A program made the position numbers and the translations under genes. DNA of 54,157 bases from contig JAKIUN010000002.1 of NCBI GenBank assembly GCA_021647505.1, positions 1-54,157 on the forward strand, given 5' to 3'. Positions 1 through 10,376 of this stretch are shown here, piece by piece; the first letter of the stretch is position 1; every line of letters starts with the position of its first letter. This DNA comes from Gammaproteobacteria bacterium (GTDB taxonomy: Bacteria > Pseudomonadota > Gammaproteobacteria > SZUA-152). Under the pieces are notes generated by a model. It did no database searches. It saw only the letters and a list, made by a program, of their open reading frames with translations, and was not told the DNA's origin.

Positions 1-212
1 TCTGCACAATGTTGTCAGGTGGTGGAGAAATCATCCACAAACACGCAACAATATCCATGTTATTTATGCGTGAACTAGCCCCGCCCGAAACCGTGGCTTA
101 TTTCATGGGTTTTCGGGCTGGCACTAGTTAAATCACCCCCGGAAAAGCCGGGAGTTTAGTGCATCGTCCTCCCGGGTTTCACAAGCTCAACCCAGGCTAC
201 TGCCAGAATGAC
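1..212. other. Gene-free stretch with small GC-rich hairpins
   Basis: No coding region was recognised here, downstream of ribD. It holds an 8-bp perfect stem (83-90 with 111-118), a 5-bp CCCGG/CCGGG hairpin (138-152) and an imperfect pairing around 171-199. They could be repeat remnants or contribute to ending the ribD transcript, but none is followed by a clear T-run on the minus strand. I looked for the conserved core of an FMN riboswitch and did not see it. Confidence 0.4.
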
Positions 213-1325
213 TTATTGACAGGTTCCTCGAAAAGGTTGTGCGGTAATGCGCCAGTCATCACCAACGGCACGAACATCCACTATTTGCAGCTTGATACGC
301 TGATCCATTTTTTCCAGCCCCGGCAGGTGGAACAGACCGCGCGCGGCGTCGCCCATCAGCAGTGGCGCCAGATAGACGATAATCTCATCCACCAACCCGG
401 CCTGTAACAAGGCTCCGTTGAGCGTGGCGCCGGCTTCGACGGTGACTTCGTTGACGCCCTCTCCAGCGAGAAAATCCAGCAACACGACCAGCGATACGTG
501 GCCATTTTCCACCGGCAGGCAATGCACCTCGGCGCCGGCATCCGTCAGCGTGACGATCTTTTCCACATCAGTGGCTTCCGTGCAACAAACCAGGGTGCGC
601 CCCGGCAGTGACAGCATGCGCGCATCCACAGGCATGCGCAGCCGGCTGTCCAGCACCACGCGCAGGGGCTGATGTACGGTCTCATCCGTGTCCAGCCGGA
701 CATTTAGCAAGGGGTCGTCGGCCAGCACGGTGCCGATGCCGGTGAGCATGGCCGAACTGCGGGCGCGCAAGCGGTGGACGTCGGCGCGTGCTGCGGCGCC
801 GGTGATCCACTGACTCTCGCCCGAAGCCATCGCCGTGCGGCCGTCGAGGCTCATGGCCAGCTTACAGCGCACAAAAGGCCGGCCCGTGCGCATGCGCTTG
901 ATGAAACCGGGGTTCAGGGCCTCGGCCTGGGATTGCAGCAGGCCGGATTCGGTGGCAATACCGGCCTCGCGCAGCATCTGTAGGCCCTGTCCGATGACCT
1001 GTGGGTTGGGGTCTTCCATCGCTACCACCACGCGCGATACACCGGCGGCGATCAACACCTCGGCACAGGGCGGGGTGCGGCCATGGTGGGCACAGGGCTC
1101 CAGCGAGACGTAGGCGGTGGCGCTGCGGGCGGCCTCGCCGGCCGCGCGTAGGGCCAGCACCTCGGCGTGGGGTTCGCCGGCACGAGCGTGCCAGCCCTCG
1201 CCGATCACCGTGCCGTCCTTAACCAGCACGCAGCCGACGCGGGGGTTGGGGTCGGTCGTGTAAAGGCCATACGCAGCCAGTTGCAGGGCTCGGGCCATGT
1301 GGCGGGTGTCGTTTGCCTCAGTCAT
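213..1325 (-). CDS. ribD: Bifunctional riboflavin deaminase/reductase RibD
   Basis: RibD carries out two consecutive cytosolic steps of riboflavin synthesis: deamination of the diaminopyrimidine made from GTP, then NADPH-dependent reduction of its ribosyl side chain. The N-terminal zinc deaminase domain shows the HAE motif at residues 53-55 and the PCxxH...C ligands at Cys78 and Cys87. The reductase domain fills roughly residues 147-366. The length, 370 residues, is normal for the fusion. The start is an ATG 17 bp downstream of nrdR on the same strand, and nrdR-ribD is a common gammaproteobacterial pair. Later riboflavin genes would lie outside the window, to the left. Confidence 0.96.
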   Translation of the reverse strand: MTEANDTRHMARALQLAAYGLYTTDPNPRVGCVLVKDGTVIGEGWHARAGEPHAEVLALRAAGEAARSATAYVSLEPCAHHGRTPPCAEVLIAAGVSRVVVAMEDPNPQVIGQGLQMLREAGIATESGLLQSQAEALNPGFIKRMRTGRPFVRCKLAMSLDGRTAMASGESQWITGAAARADVHRLRARSSAMLTGIGTVLADDPLLNVRLDTDETVHQPLRVVLDSRLRMPVDARMLSLPGRTLVCCTEATDVEKIVTLTDAGAEVHCLPVENGHVSLVVLLDFLAGEGVNEVTVEAGATLNGALLQAGLVDEIIVYLAPLLMGDAARGLFHLPGLEKMDQRIKLQIVDVRAVGDDWRITAQPFRGTCQ

Positions 1326-1342
1326 GGCGGTGGAGCATGGCC

Positions 1343-1891
1343 TCAGCCGCGCGGTGCCTTTTTAGCCGGGCCATCTTTAACAATACCTCCAGCACCCTCA
1401 TCAAGCAGAGGAATCTGGCTGCGCTTCTCTCCGGCACTGGGCTGCTTTTCCAGGCGCTCGATCTCTTCGCGGAAGGCGTTGACGTCTTCGAAGCTGCGAT
1501 ACACGGAGGCAAAGCGTACATAGGCCACCGGGTCGAGGTCGCGCAATTCGTCCATCACCCAGTCGCCGAGGGTGCGTGAGGGCACTTCGCGGTCGCCAGT
1601 GACGCGCAGGCGTTTCTTCAGCCGGCCGATGGCGGATTCGATGTCTTCGGAGCTGACCGGACGTTTTTCCAGTGCTCGCGTGAAACCAGAACGCAGCTTG
1701 TCTTCGTTAAAGGGCTCTCGACGACCGTCGTTTTTCACCAGCTTGGGCATCACCAGCTCGGCGGTCTCAAAGGTGGTGAAGCGTTCGCTACAGGTCAGAC
1801 ATTCACGCCGGCGGCGCACCACATAGCCTTCGTTCGCGAGACGCGAATCGATGACCTTGGTGTCGTCGGCATCGCAGAAAGGGCAGCGCAT
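1343..1891 (-). CDS. nrdR: Transcriptional repressor NrdR
   Basis: NrdR is the nucleotide-sensing repressor of ribonucleotide reductase genes, acting at NrdR boxes in their promoters. The N-terminal zinc ribbon is intact (Cys3, Cys6, Cys31, Cys34), followed by an ATP-cone at about residues 49-139. At 182 residues it is longer than the usual 150-160: the last 25 or so residues, rich in Lys, Gly and Ala, form a poorly conserved tail. It lies between glyA and ribD on the same strand, the usual glyA-nrdR-ribD order, although a repeat-filled gap of 256 bp separates it from glyA and makes a separate promoter likely. Confidence 0.96.
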   Translation of the reverse strand: MRCPFCDADDTKVIDSRLANEGYVVRRRRECLTCSERFTTFETAELVMPKLVKNDGRREPFNEDKLRSGFTRALEKRPVSSEDIESAIGRLKKRLRVTGDREVPSRTLGDWVMDELRDLDPVAYVRFASVYRSFEDVNAFREEIERLEKQPSAGEKRSQIPLLDEGAGGIVKDGPAKKAPRG

Positions 1892-1928
1892 GGTAAATCA
1901 ACCTGGCAGAAAATCAAAAAGGACATTT

Positions 1929-2132
1929 GCCACAGAGACACAGAATACACGGAGAAAAAAGCAAGAAAACATTATTTGCTCTGTCGTGCCGGATGATGCA
2001 AAGCCCAGACCCGAAATTCAGCATTTATAATCCAAGCATTCTGGATTCCGGCATGCGCCGGAATGACGGCAAACAAGTCATTCCGAAACCTCACGAATTT
2101 GTTGTCTCTGTGTTCTCCGTGTCTCTGTGGCG
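1929..2132. repeat. Composite intergenic repeat: inverted CTGTGTCTCTGTGGC copies around a hairpin
   Basis: The nrdR-glyA gap holds two related copies of a T/G-rich repeat in inverted orientation (1929-1960 and 2103-2132, shared core GTGTCTCTGTGGC). Between them lies a palindromic unit (2042-2067) of the type ATTCCGGC...GCCGGAAT followed by GACGGC. Further copies of the T/G-rich unit occur at 10286-10310 and 29576-29597. The arrangement looks like a dispersed intergenic repeat family, not gene-specific regulation. Confidence 0.6.
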
Positions 2133-2147
2133 AGTGATGGTTACAGT

Positions 2148-3401
2148 TCAGCCGTAAACCGGAAAACGCTTACACAGAACCAGCACTTCACCCTTGACGC
2201 GTTCGATGGTGGCGGTATCTTCCACGTCATCCATCACGTCGCAGATCCAGCCGGTGAGCTGCCTGGCTTCGTCTTCGCCAAAGCCGCGCGTGGTCATGGC
2301 CGGGGTGCCGATACGGATGCCACTGGTGACGAAAGGCGACTGCGGATCGTTGGGCACGGAATTCTTGTTGACCGTGATATTGGCGGCGCCGAGGGCGGCG
2401 TCGGCGGCCTTGCCGGTGATACCCTTGTCGATGAGGTCAACCAGGAACAGGTGGTTGTCGGTACCGCCGGAGACGATCTTGTAACCGCGCTCTTGTAGAG
2501 TGCCCACCATGGTACGGGCATTTTTCACCACCAGCTGCTGATAGGTCTTGAAGCCGGGTTCCATGGCCTCCTTGAAGGCCACGGCCTTGCCGGCGATGAC
2601 ATGCATCAGTGGGCCGCCCTGGCTGCCGGGGAAGACGGCCGAGTTAAGCTTCTTTTCGATCTCCGCATTGGCCTTGGCCAGGATCAGGCCACCGCGCGGC
2701 CCGCGCAGGGTCTTGTGGGTGGTGGTGGTGGTCACGTCGGCGATGGCCACCGGGCTGGGATACTCGCCGGTGGCAACCAAGCCGGCAACATGGGCCATGT
2801 CGACGAACAGATAGGCACCCACCTGATCTGCAATATCGCGGAAACGCTGCCAGTCGACCACGCGTGAATAGGCGGAGAAACCGGCGACGATCATCTTCGG
2901 CTGGTGCTCTTTCGCCAGTGCCTCGACCTGGGCGTAGTCGATCTCGCCGGTGCTTTCGTCGAGGCCGTACTGGATGGCGTTGTACAATTTGCCGGAGGCG
3001 CTGACCTTGGAGCCATGGGTAAGATGGCCGCCATGAGCCAGACTCATACCGAGCAGGGTATCACCGGCCTGCAATAACGCCAGGTAGACGGCGGCATTGG
3101 CCTGTGAACCGGAGTGAGGCTGCACATTGGCGTAATCGGCGCCAAACAGTTCCTTGGCGCGATCGATGGCCAGCTGTTCGGCGACATCGACATATTCACA
3201 GCCACCGTAGTAACGCTTGCCGGGATAGCCTTCGGCATATTTGTTGGTGAGCAGCGTGCCCTGGGCCTGCATCACACGCGGACTGGTGTAGTTCTCCGAG
3301 GCGATCAGCTCAATGTGCTCTTCCTGACGTCGCTCTTCTTTCTCAATCACGCCCCACAAGTCAGGATCAAAATCGGCGATATTCATTTCTTTGCTAAACA
3401 T
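2148..3401 (-). CDS. glyA: Serine hydroxymethyltransferase
   Basis: This cytosolic PLP enzyme interconverts serine and glycine and loads one-carbon units onto tetrahydrofolate. The PLP-binding lysine is Lys230 in the [15 protein letters not shown] motif, and the product is 417 residues, the standard length. I chose the ATG at 3401 because a GGAG ribosome-binding site sits 5 bases upstream. An in-frame TTG at 3416 would add five residues and has no such site. The gene follows secF on the same strand after an 84-bp gap containing a 12-bp inverted repeat. Confidence 0.97.
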   Translation of the reverse strand: MFSKEMNIADFDPDLWGVIEKEERRQEEHIELIASENYTSPRVMQAQGTLLTNKYAEGYPGKRYYGGCEYVDVAEQLAIDRAKELFGADYANVQPHSGSQANAAVYLALLQAGDTLLGMSLAHGGHLTHGSKVSASGKLYNAIQYGLDESTGEIDYAQVEALAKEHQPKMIVAGFSAYSRVVDWQRFRDIADQVGAYLFVDMAHVAGLVATGEYPSPVAIADVTTTTTHKTLRGPRGGLILAKANAEIEKKLNSAVFPGSQGGPLMHVIAGKAVAFKEAMEPGFKTYQQLVVKNARTMVGTLQERGYKIVSGGTDNHLFLVDLIDKGITGKAADAALGAANITVNKNSVPNDPQSPFVTSGIRIGTPAMTTRGFGEDEARQLTGWICDVMDDVEDTATIERVKGEVLVLCKRFPVYG

Positions 3402-3447
3402 GACGGCTCCAGGCAATTCTTGACTATTCGTTCACGACAGCCCATTT

Positions 3448-3486
3448 AGGAATGGAAATCAAATAACTCGTACCATTTCCATTCCT
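3448..3486 (-). terminator. 12-bp perfect inverted repeat after secF, possible terminator or attenuator
   Basis: Positions 3448-3459 and 3475-3486 are perfectly complementary, with a 15-base loop, and the right arm touches the secF stop codon. On the minus strand this would fold directly after secF and before glyA. The arms are A/T-rich and a strong U-tract is missing, so it may reduce read-through or protect the secDF mRNA end instead of terminating fully. Confidence 0.4.
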
Positions 3487-4430
3487 TACGGACGATCATC
3501 GATCTCCTCGCCTTCTTTTTCCACCACCACCGGCATCAGATCCGCCTTGCTGATGCCCAGCATCAGGGCGCTGGAACTGGCGACATAAATTGAGGAATAG
3601 GTACCCACCACCACGCCAATGATCAACGCGGTGGCAAAGCCGTGGATCAGCTCACCACCGAAGATGAACAACGCAATCAACACCAGCAGGGTGGTGAAGG
3701 ACGTCATCACGGTACGCGTCAGGGTCTGGTTCAGCGATACATTGATGACCTCCTCACTCGTACCCTTGCGCATCTTGCGGAAATTTTCACGAATACGGTC
3801 GAACACCACGATGGTGTCGTTGAGTGAGTAGCCGATCACCGCCAGCACCGCAGCCAGTACGGTGAGATCGAAGTCCAGCTGGAACAGGGCGAAAACGCCC
3901 AGGGTGATCACCACATCGTGCACCAGGGCCATCACCGAACCCACGGCGAGGCGGTATTCGAAACGGAAACCGACGTAGACCAAAATACAGATCAGGGCAT
4001 AGATCATCGCCAGGCCGCCGTCATTGGTCAGTTCTTCACCCACTTGCGGGCCAACGAACTCGACACGGCGCATCTGGATTTCTCCCGGCTCGCTCGCCTT
4101 GAGGGCATCCATGACGATATTGCTGATCTCGGCATTGCTGGTGTCGACGTCCGGCGCGATACGGATCAGGATGTCCGAAGCGGTACCGAAATGTTGCACC
4201 ACGGCCTCGGCAAAGCCTAATGACTCCAGTGTTTCGCGCACCGGTTTCAGATCCACGGCATGCGAATAACCCAACTCGATCAGGGTGCCGCCGGTGAAGT
4301 CGAGACCGAAGTTCAGTCCTTTTCCGACCAGTGCACCGATGGAGATCAACAGCAGCACCACAGACAAAGCGATAGCAGGCTTGCGCCTGCCCATGAAGTC
4401 AAACTTGGTAGCATTCTTGAATAGCTGCAT
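3486..4430 (-). CDS. secF: Protein translocase subunit SecF
   Basis: SecF pairs with SecD in the inner membrane and uses the proton gradient to help SecYEG complete protein export. The 314-residue product has one N-terminal membrane segment (about 19-38), a periplasmic domain, and five clustered C-terminal segments including the characteristic GYSLNDTIVVFDRIREN stretch. It starts 9 bp after the secD stop, so the two are almost certainly co-translated. Nothing is unusual about its length or motifs. Confidence 0.97.
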   Translation of the reverse strand: MQLFKNATKFDFMGRRKPAIALSVVLLLISIGALVGKGLNFGLDFTGGTLIELGYSHAVDLKPVRETLESLGFAEAVVQHFGTASDILIRIAPDVDTSNAEISNIVMDALKASEPGEIQMRRVEFVGPQVGEELTNDGGLAMIYALICILVYVGFRFEYRLAVGSVMALVHDVVITLGVFALFQLDFDLTVLAAVLAVIGYSLNDTIVVFDRIRENFRKMRKGTSEEVINVSLNQTLTRTVMTSFTTLLVLIALFIFGGELIHGFATALIIGVVVGTYSSIYVASSSALMLGISKADLMPVVVEKEGEEIDDRP

Positions 4431-4439
4431 GTCGATGCC

Positions 4440-6329
4440 CTAAATGGAAAGCTTGTCAACACGGCGACCGCCGTACATTAGATTCACTACCGCACGCGTA
4501 CCCACAATGGCAGTGAACATGGAAGTGACAATGCCAATGGAAAGCGTAATGGCGAAGCCCTTGATGGGGCCGGTACCAAAACCATACAGAATCACCGCTG
4601 CAATTAAGGTGGTGATATTGGCGTCGGCAATGGTCGAAAAGGCCTTTTCGTAACCCGCACTGATCGCGGTTTGCGGACTGATGCCGTTACGCAACTCCTC
4701 GCGGATGCGTTCAAAGATCAGCACATTGGCATCCACCGCCATACCCACTGTCAGCACGATACCGGCAATGCCCGGCAGGGTCAGGGTGGCCTGCAACATG
4801 GACAGCACCGCAACGATCACGACCAGATTCAACGCCAGCGCCAAATTGGCCACCAGGCCAAAACCACGATACCAGATGGCCATGAAGGCCAGCACCAGCA
4901 CAAAACCAATGATCACCGACATAAAGCCCTGATCGATATTTTCCTGGCCGAGACTCGGGCCGATGGTGCGTTCCTCGATGATCTCGATGGGTGCAGCCAG
5001 GGCACCGGCGCGTAGCAGCAGGGCCAGATTATGGGCTTCCTTGGTGCTATCGAGACCGGTGATCTGAAAACGCTTGGAAAGCTGATCCTGAATACGTGCA
5101 ACATTGATCACTTCTTCCACGGTGCGGCGCGTCTTCACCGGCTTGCCGTCGACCATACGCGTCTCGGTCTTGTTCTCGATGAACACTACCCCCATCAGCT
5201 TCTTGATATTTTCGCCCGTGACCTTGCTGAAGATACTCGCGCCCTTGCCATCGAGGGTGATATAAACGGCCGGGCTGCCGCTCTGCTGGTCGAGACCGGA
5301 AGAGGCATCGATGATGTAGTCGCCGGTCAGCATGACGCGATTCTTCAGCAACACATGGCCGCCATCACGCTCCGGATAGAGCTTCAGACCCGGCGGCACG
5401 CGGCCACGCACGGCCTCCTGCACATCGTGGGTCTCATCGGCAAGGCGGAATTCCAGTGTCGCGGTGGCGCCAAGGATTTCCTTGGCACGGGCGGTATCCT
5501 GCACGCCCGGCAACTGCACCACGATGCGGCTGTCACCCTGCTGCTGAATCACCGGCTCAGACACGCCCAGTTCGTTGACACGATTGCGCAAGGTGGTGAT
5601 GTTCTGCTTTAGCGCCAGCTTGCGCACCTCGCGACGCTCCTTGGCATCCAGCCCTGCCAGCAGATAATAGCCATCGGCACGGTCATCGCCGCGCAGTTCG
5701 AGATCCGGATACTCCGCATCGAGCAGCCCCTCGGCCTCGTCACGAACCTCGGCGGACTTGAACTTGATCTCTACACCGCTGCGCGCCAGTCCATCCCTAT
5801 CGACGTCTTCGTTGAAATAGCGGGCGACGCGCGCATAGCGCACCTTGTTTTTGCGCAGCAGGCCACGGAAATCACCAATGTAGCGTTCCTCGGCCTGCCT
5901 CACCGCCGAGTCCACATCCACCTCCATCAGGAAATGCACACCACCGCGCAAATCCAGGCCCAGATACATCGGTTCGGCGCCCAGAGACACCAGCCAGTCC
6001 GGGGTGCGCGGCGCGAGGTTCAGAGCCACCACATGGCCACGGCCCAGTCCCTTCTTCACCACGTCCTTGGCCTCCATCTGAGCCCCCGTATCGGAGAAGC
6101 GCACCAACAGCCGGGCATCGGCCAGAGTGATGCTGTCGTAGGCGATACCGGCATCCGTGAGCAGCTTCTGCACCTTGTCCTGAGTGGCCAGGTCAACCTC
6201 GGCGGTGCGCGTCGATGTCACCTGAAGCGCAGGATCCTCACCGAAAAGATTGGGTAAGGCATAGAGTACGCCCACCAGCAAAACAACGATGACGAGTAGA
6301 TACTTCCAGGCAGGGTATTGATTCAGCAC
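4440..6329 (-). CDS. secD: Protein translocase subunit SecD
   Basis: SecD is the larger half of the SecDF accessory translocase, an RND-family inner-membrane protein with a big periplasmic head that assists late stages of Sec export. The 629-residue product has an N-terminal membrane anchor (about 8-26), a long periplasmic region with the DLRGGVHFLMEVD motif, and five C-terminal transmembrane segments with the GMAVDANVLIFERIREE motif. It follows yajC by 48 bp and precedes secF by 9 bp, the conserved yajC-secD-secF order. Confidence 0.97.
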   Translation of the reverse strand: MLNQYPAWKYLLVIVVLLVGVLYALPNLFGEDPALQVTSTRTAEVDLATQDKVQKLLTDAGIAYDSITLADARLLVRFSDTGAQMEAKDVVKKGLGRGHVVALNLAPRTPDWLVSLGAEPMYLGLDLRGGVHFLMEVDVDSAVRQAEERYIGDFRGLLRKNKVRYARVARYFNEDVDRDGLARSGVEIKFKSAEVRDEAEGLLDAEYPDLELRGDDRADGYYLLAGLDAKERREVRKLALKQNITTLRNRVNELGVSEPVIQQQGDSRIVVQLPGVQDTARAKEILGATATLEFRLADETHDVQEAVRGRVPPGLKLYPERDGGHVLLKNRVMLTGDYIIDASSGLDQQSGSPAVYITLDGKGASIFSKVTGENIKKLMGVVFIENKTETRMVDGKPVKTRRTVEEVINVARIQDQLSKRFQITGLDSTKEAHNLALLLRAGALAAPIEIIEERTIGPSLGQENIDQGFMSVIIGFVLVLAFMAIWYRGFGLVANLALALNLVVIVAVLSMLQATLTLPGIAGIVLTVGMAVDANVLIFERIREELRNGISPQTAISAGYEKAFSTIADANITTLIAAVILYGFGTGPIKGFAITLSIGIVTSMFTAIVGTRAVVNLMYGGRRVDKLSI

Positions 6330-6377
6330 GACAACCGACTCCGTGGACAGGGTGATTCAAACAAAGTACAGACCGGC

Positions 6378-6716
6378 TCAGCTGGACTTGACCGTGCCCT
6401 TGGGCAGCAGGGTGGAAACAGCCTGGCGTTGCACCTTGACGATCACGTCATCGGCAATCTTCACGCTGAGGAAGCCGTCTCCCACCTCGGTAACCTTGCC
6501 GAGAATGCCACCCTGGGTGACGATCTCATCGCCCTTGCCCAACGCCGCCACCATGCCCTTGTGTTCCTTGGCACGCTTGGACTGAGGACGGATCAACATG
6601 AAATAGAACAGCACGAAGATCAGCACCAGGGGCAACAAGCCCATCATACTACTCCCGGCAGAACCGCCAGCGGCGGCCGCGCCTTCAGCCATTGCATCAG
6701 AGATAAAAAAGCTCAT
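6378..6716 (-). CDS. yajC: Sec translocon accessory protein YajC
   Basis: YajC is a small single-span inner-membrane protein that associates with SecDF. The product (112 residues) has an Ala/Gly-rich N-terminus, one hydrophobic segment at about 23-43 (LLPLVLIFVLFYFMLIRPQ) and a cytoplasmic domain with the typical GDEIVTQGGILGKV motif. It begins the secDF unit; 196 bp without a gene separates it from tgt, room for its own promoter, though no convincing -35/-10 pair was seen. Confidence 0.96.
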   Translation of the reverse strand: MSFFISDAMAEGAAAAGGSAGSSMMGLLPLVLIFVLFYFMLIRPQSKRAKEHKGMVAALGKGDEIVTQGGILGKVTEVGDGFLSVKIADDVIVKVQRQAVSTLLPKGTVKSS

Positions 6717-6912
6717 TACCGTTACCTTCCCTTTAAAATATCAACAAATGGATTTGCCGGGGACTGCTACTGATTCCGGGTATTTCAGGTTGACCACGAA
6801 TCAATAGCAACCCCCTTACTAAGTCGCCGATTGCACCAAATGATTCAATCGCGATGTCCCGGCCGGAGAAACCCCGCACGGGAAAAGCGCGCATTATGCC
6901 ACAACCGATGGC

Positions 6913-8049
<1,137 letters not shown>

Positions 8050-8847
8050 CTAACTTTTTTGGTTGTCTTTAGCTGCCCATAATGACGGTTGCACCTCCAC
8101 ACCCGCAAAAGGTAGTAGTGGATATTCTTTCTGATGCAGACACAACGCCTCGAGAGTCTGGGATATGACATGACTACTGAGCACAGGTCTATCATGGCTT
8201 TTATTCTCATAGGAACTAATATAGTCAGGGTCAAAATCTTCTAACTTTTCATAGATATATTTCGCGAGGCGATGAGAAAATCCCGCGCCATATTTTTCCC
8301 TATATCTGAATGCCTTAACAATATTGCCCATCGGATTTGGATTATTCTCCAAATTGATATCCAGCAACCCTTCATTTATATGATCAAAGTAACCGTCCAC
8401 TGTTAGTATTGTTCCATCTCCAACCTTGTAGACTATCCCGTCCCAGTCAAAAAATGTTGTCTTGCAAAGGTCAGCAAACGTATTATCTTCCACGTAGCCC
8501 TTTTCAAAAGCCCATGTAGACTTTAGCAACCATATATCCACCGCCCATTGAGAAAGCTTTAAACGATAGCCGCCAAATTTATTTCGGATAGGCCGGTAAG
8601 GCCGAAGAAGAGCATCTAATGCATCTTCATTACTGGCATCAATAACGATATCTATATCAGAATCGAACCCTTTGTTCCCCAGCAAACTCAGATCTCTCAA
8701 CATACCACCGAAAATACCCACCTCTCCAAGCTCCTGAAGCTGATCAAGAAGATCTTTCACTTCCGGACGCCCTAATTTAGAAGAGGACAGAAAGTAGCTA
8801 ACCTTCTTTTTCAAGTCAGATTTTTTTTTAACTTTCTCTTGGGACAT
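8050..8847 (-). CDS. Nucleotidyltransferase-fold protein paired with dGTPase
   Basis: This 265-residue protein resembles the head domain of the polymerase-beta nucleotidyltransferase superfamily (CCA-adding enzyme/poly(A) polymerase type). GG at 47-48 is followed by RDL, and a DIDIVID stretch provides the metal-binding pair Asp64/Asp66. The N-terminus is very lysine-rich. The C-terminal half (about 150-265) was not recognised. The start codon lies 20 bases inside the end of the dGTPase gene and lacks a clear ribosome-binding site, so translation is probably coupled. The gene is AT-richer than the neighbouring tgt and thrC. Substrate unknown: nucleotide or RNA modification, or a role with the adjacent HD hydrolase, are possible. 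Confidence 0.75.
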   Translation of the reverse strand: MSQEKVKKKSDLKKKVSYFLSSSKLGRPEVKDLLDQLQELGEVGIFGGMLRDLSLLGNKGFDSDIDIVIDASNEDALDALLRPYRPIRNKFGGYRLKLSQWAVDIWLLKSTWAFEKGYVEDNTFADLCKTTFFDWDGIVYKVGDGTILTVDGYFDHINEGLLDINLENNPNPMGNIVKAFRYREKYGAGFSHRLAKYIYEKLEDFDPDYISSYENKSHDRPVLSSHVISQTLEALCLHQKEYPLLPFAGVEVQPSLWAAKDNQKS

Positions 8848-10264
8848 AATATTGTTTTAGCTCATCATAGAGAGACAGCGCGAAGGAGTCCGTCATTCCG
8901 GAAATCATATCCGTCAAAAGCTGGCATTCTTTATACCGGACAGGCAGCGGATTTTCATCATCTTCATCTTTATTTTCAAATATTCTTCTATAGTTTTCCG
9001 ATATCCTATTGTAGGCATATGAAGCAAAGGGGGTTGACCTGCGTGAACTCAAAATTTCTGGCTTCGTGCGTTGATGTATAGCTCCCCATAAAAAATCCAT
9101 CAAGCCACGAATCGTGTTGTACCCAGTAAGCTCGACCTCCAGAACACTTCTATGGACATAGGCATGCTCTTTATCAAATTTCTTCAACAACTCACACAGC
9201 TTACTGGAACGACTCACCGTCAAGAGATCCGATGCCAGACTGCCATCCATTATCTTATCTTTTTGGTTTTCATATGCATCTCTTACATCTCGAATCATCA
9301 CCCCAATGGCATCAACCCGGAATTTTTGCATCGAAATATCATTTAGCTCTGCTGGTGACAGTCCGGACTCAGCCCGGTATTTTTTATGCCTGTCACAAGC
9401 ATCCTTAACGACCTTTCCCGCCACCTCATCACCATTTCCATGATGCTCCAGATATGACATTAAATCTGAAAATGACACCAAGCCCTTCTTTACTGCATCC
9501 TCAGCATCAACCACTGCGTACGCGATATCATCACAGGCCTCCATGACATAAGTAAGCGGATGACGAACACCGTCAGAAAGCCCCGTCTTACCCCAAACTT
9601 CCGCAACAATCTCCTTCTCGGACTGAAAATATCCATGTTTTTTCTTTGCCACATGGTTTTTATCAATTTTGTCTGACGCCGTCGGATATTTCATTAACGC
9701 CGCTAACGTAGCGTAAGTGAGATTCAAGCCATATTCACCATCGATAAGCTGCAAGCGGGTTAGCAACCGAAGTGTTTGGGCGTTCCCCTCAAATTTTATA
9801 AAATCCTGCTTCATTGCCTCATTAAGCTCGGAATCTTTTAAGACATCCGGATTATCCGCAAACCAAGCCTGAATAGCCTGCTCACCTTGATGCCCAAATG
9901 GCGGATTACCAAGGTCGTGCGCCAAACCGATGGCCGCTAGAATAGCCGGCAAATTTCGCTCCGACTTCAACGCTTCATCAGTAATTATTTTATCGTCGAA
10001 CGCTAAAATAACCCCCAGGCTTCTTGCCAAATTGGACACTTCGTAAGAATGCGTGAGCCTTGTTCTGACACTGTCATTTCGTTCAAGCGGAAATACCTGG
10101 GTTTTATCTGCCAATCGCCGAACAGGGGTTGAGAAGAGTATTCGATCATAGTCTCTTTCGATTTCAGTCCGGGCATCTGTCGATTTGGACTCTCCGGTTT
10201 TCTGGGCCTTATCTGGCTTTGGTTTTCTTCTTTCGCTATTTAACAACTGCTCCCAGCATGACAT
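8828..10264 (-). CDS. dgt: dGTPase-like HD-domain triphosphohydrolase
   Basis: dGTPase-family enzymes hydrolyse dNTPs to nucleoside and triphosphate. The 478-residue product has the family signature RDYDRILFSTPVRRLADKTQV near residues 38-58, then the HD metal site: His72 in RTRLTHSYEV and His116-Asp117 in AHDLGNPPFGHQGE. I chose the ATG at 10264 because AAGGGAG lies 6-7 bases upstream; a longer reading would begin in a dispersed repeat. The gene overlaps the nucleotidyltransferase gene by 20 bases. Compared with flanking genes the DNA is AT-rich, suggesting transfer. Some dGTPases protect against phage by draining dNTPs; whether this one does is inference. Confidence 0.88.
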   Translation of the reverse strand: MSCWEQLLNSERRKPKPDKAQKTGESKSTDARTEIERDYDRILFSTPVRRLADKTQVFPLERNDSVRTRLTHSYEVSNLARSLGVILAFDDKIITDEALKSERNLPAILAAIGLAHDLGNPPFGHQGEQAIQAWFADNPDVLKDSELNEAMKQDFIKFEGNAQTLRLLTRLQLIDGEYGLNLTYATLAALMKYPTASDKIDKNHVAKKKHGYFQSEKEIVAEVWGKTGLSDGVRHPLTYVMEACDDIAYAVVDAEDAVKKGLVSFSDLMSYLEHHGNGDEVAGKVVKDACDRHKKYRAESGLSPAELNDISMQKFRVDAIGVMIRDVRDAYENQKDKIMDGSLASDLLTVSRSSKLCELLKKFDKEHAYVHRSVLEVELTGYNTIRGLMDFLWGAIHQRTKPEILSSRRSTPFASYAYNRISENYRRIFENKDEDDENPLPVRYKECQLLTDMISGMTDSFALSLYDELKQYYVPRES

Positions 10265-10285
10265 CACAAACTCCCTTTCTCGACT

Positions 10286-10310
10286 TTCTGTGCTCTGTGT
10301 CTCTGTGGCG
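10286..10310. repeat. Dispersed CTGTGTCTCTGTGGCG repeat, third copy
   Basis: A further copy of the T/G-rich unit also seen at 1929-1960, 2103-2132 and 29576-29597. It lies between the dGTPase start and the thrC stop, at the right-hand edge of the inferred insertion. Confidence 0.55.
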
Positions 10311-10376
10311 AAAAACACGCCTGCTACTTCATCTCATGAAATTCTACGCCCTCCACACCAGCTGCAAAAAGGTCTA

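Noticed and set aside
1-212. FMN riboswitch near ribD
   Set aside because: The hairpins lie downstream of ribD and lack the conserved FMN aptamer core.
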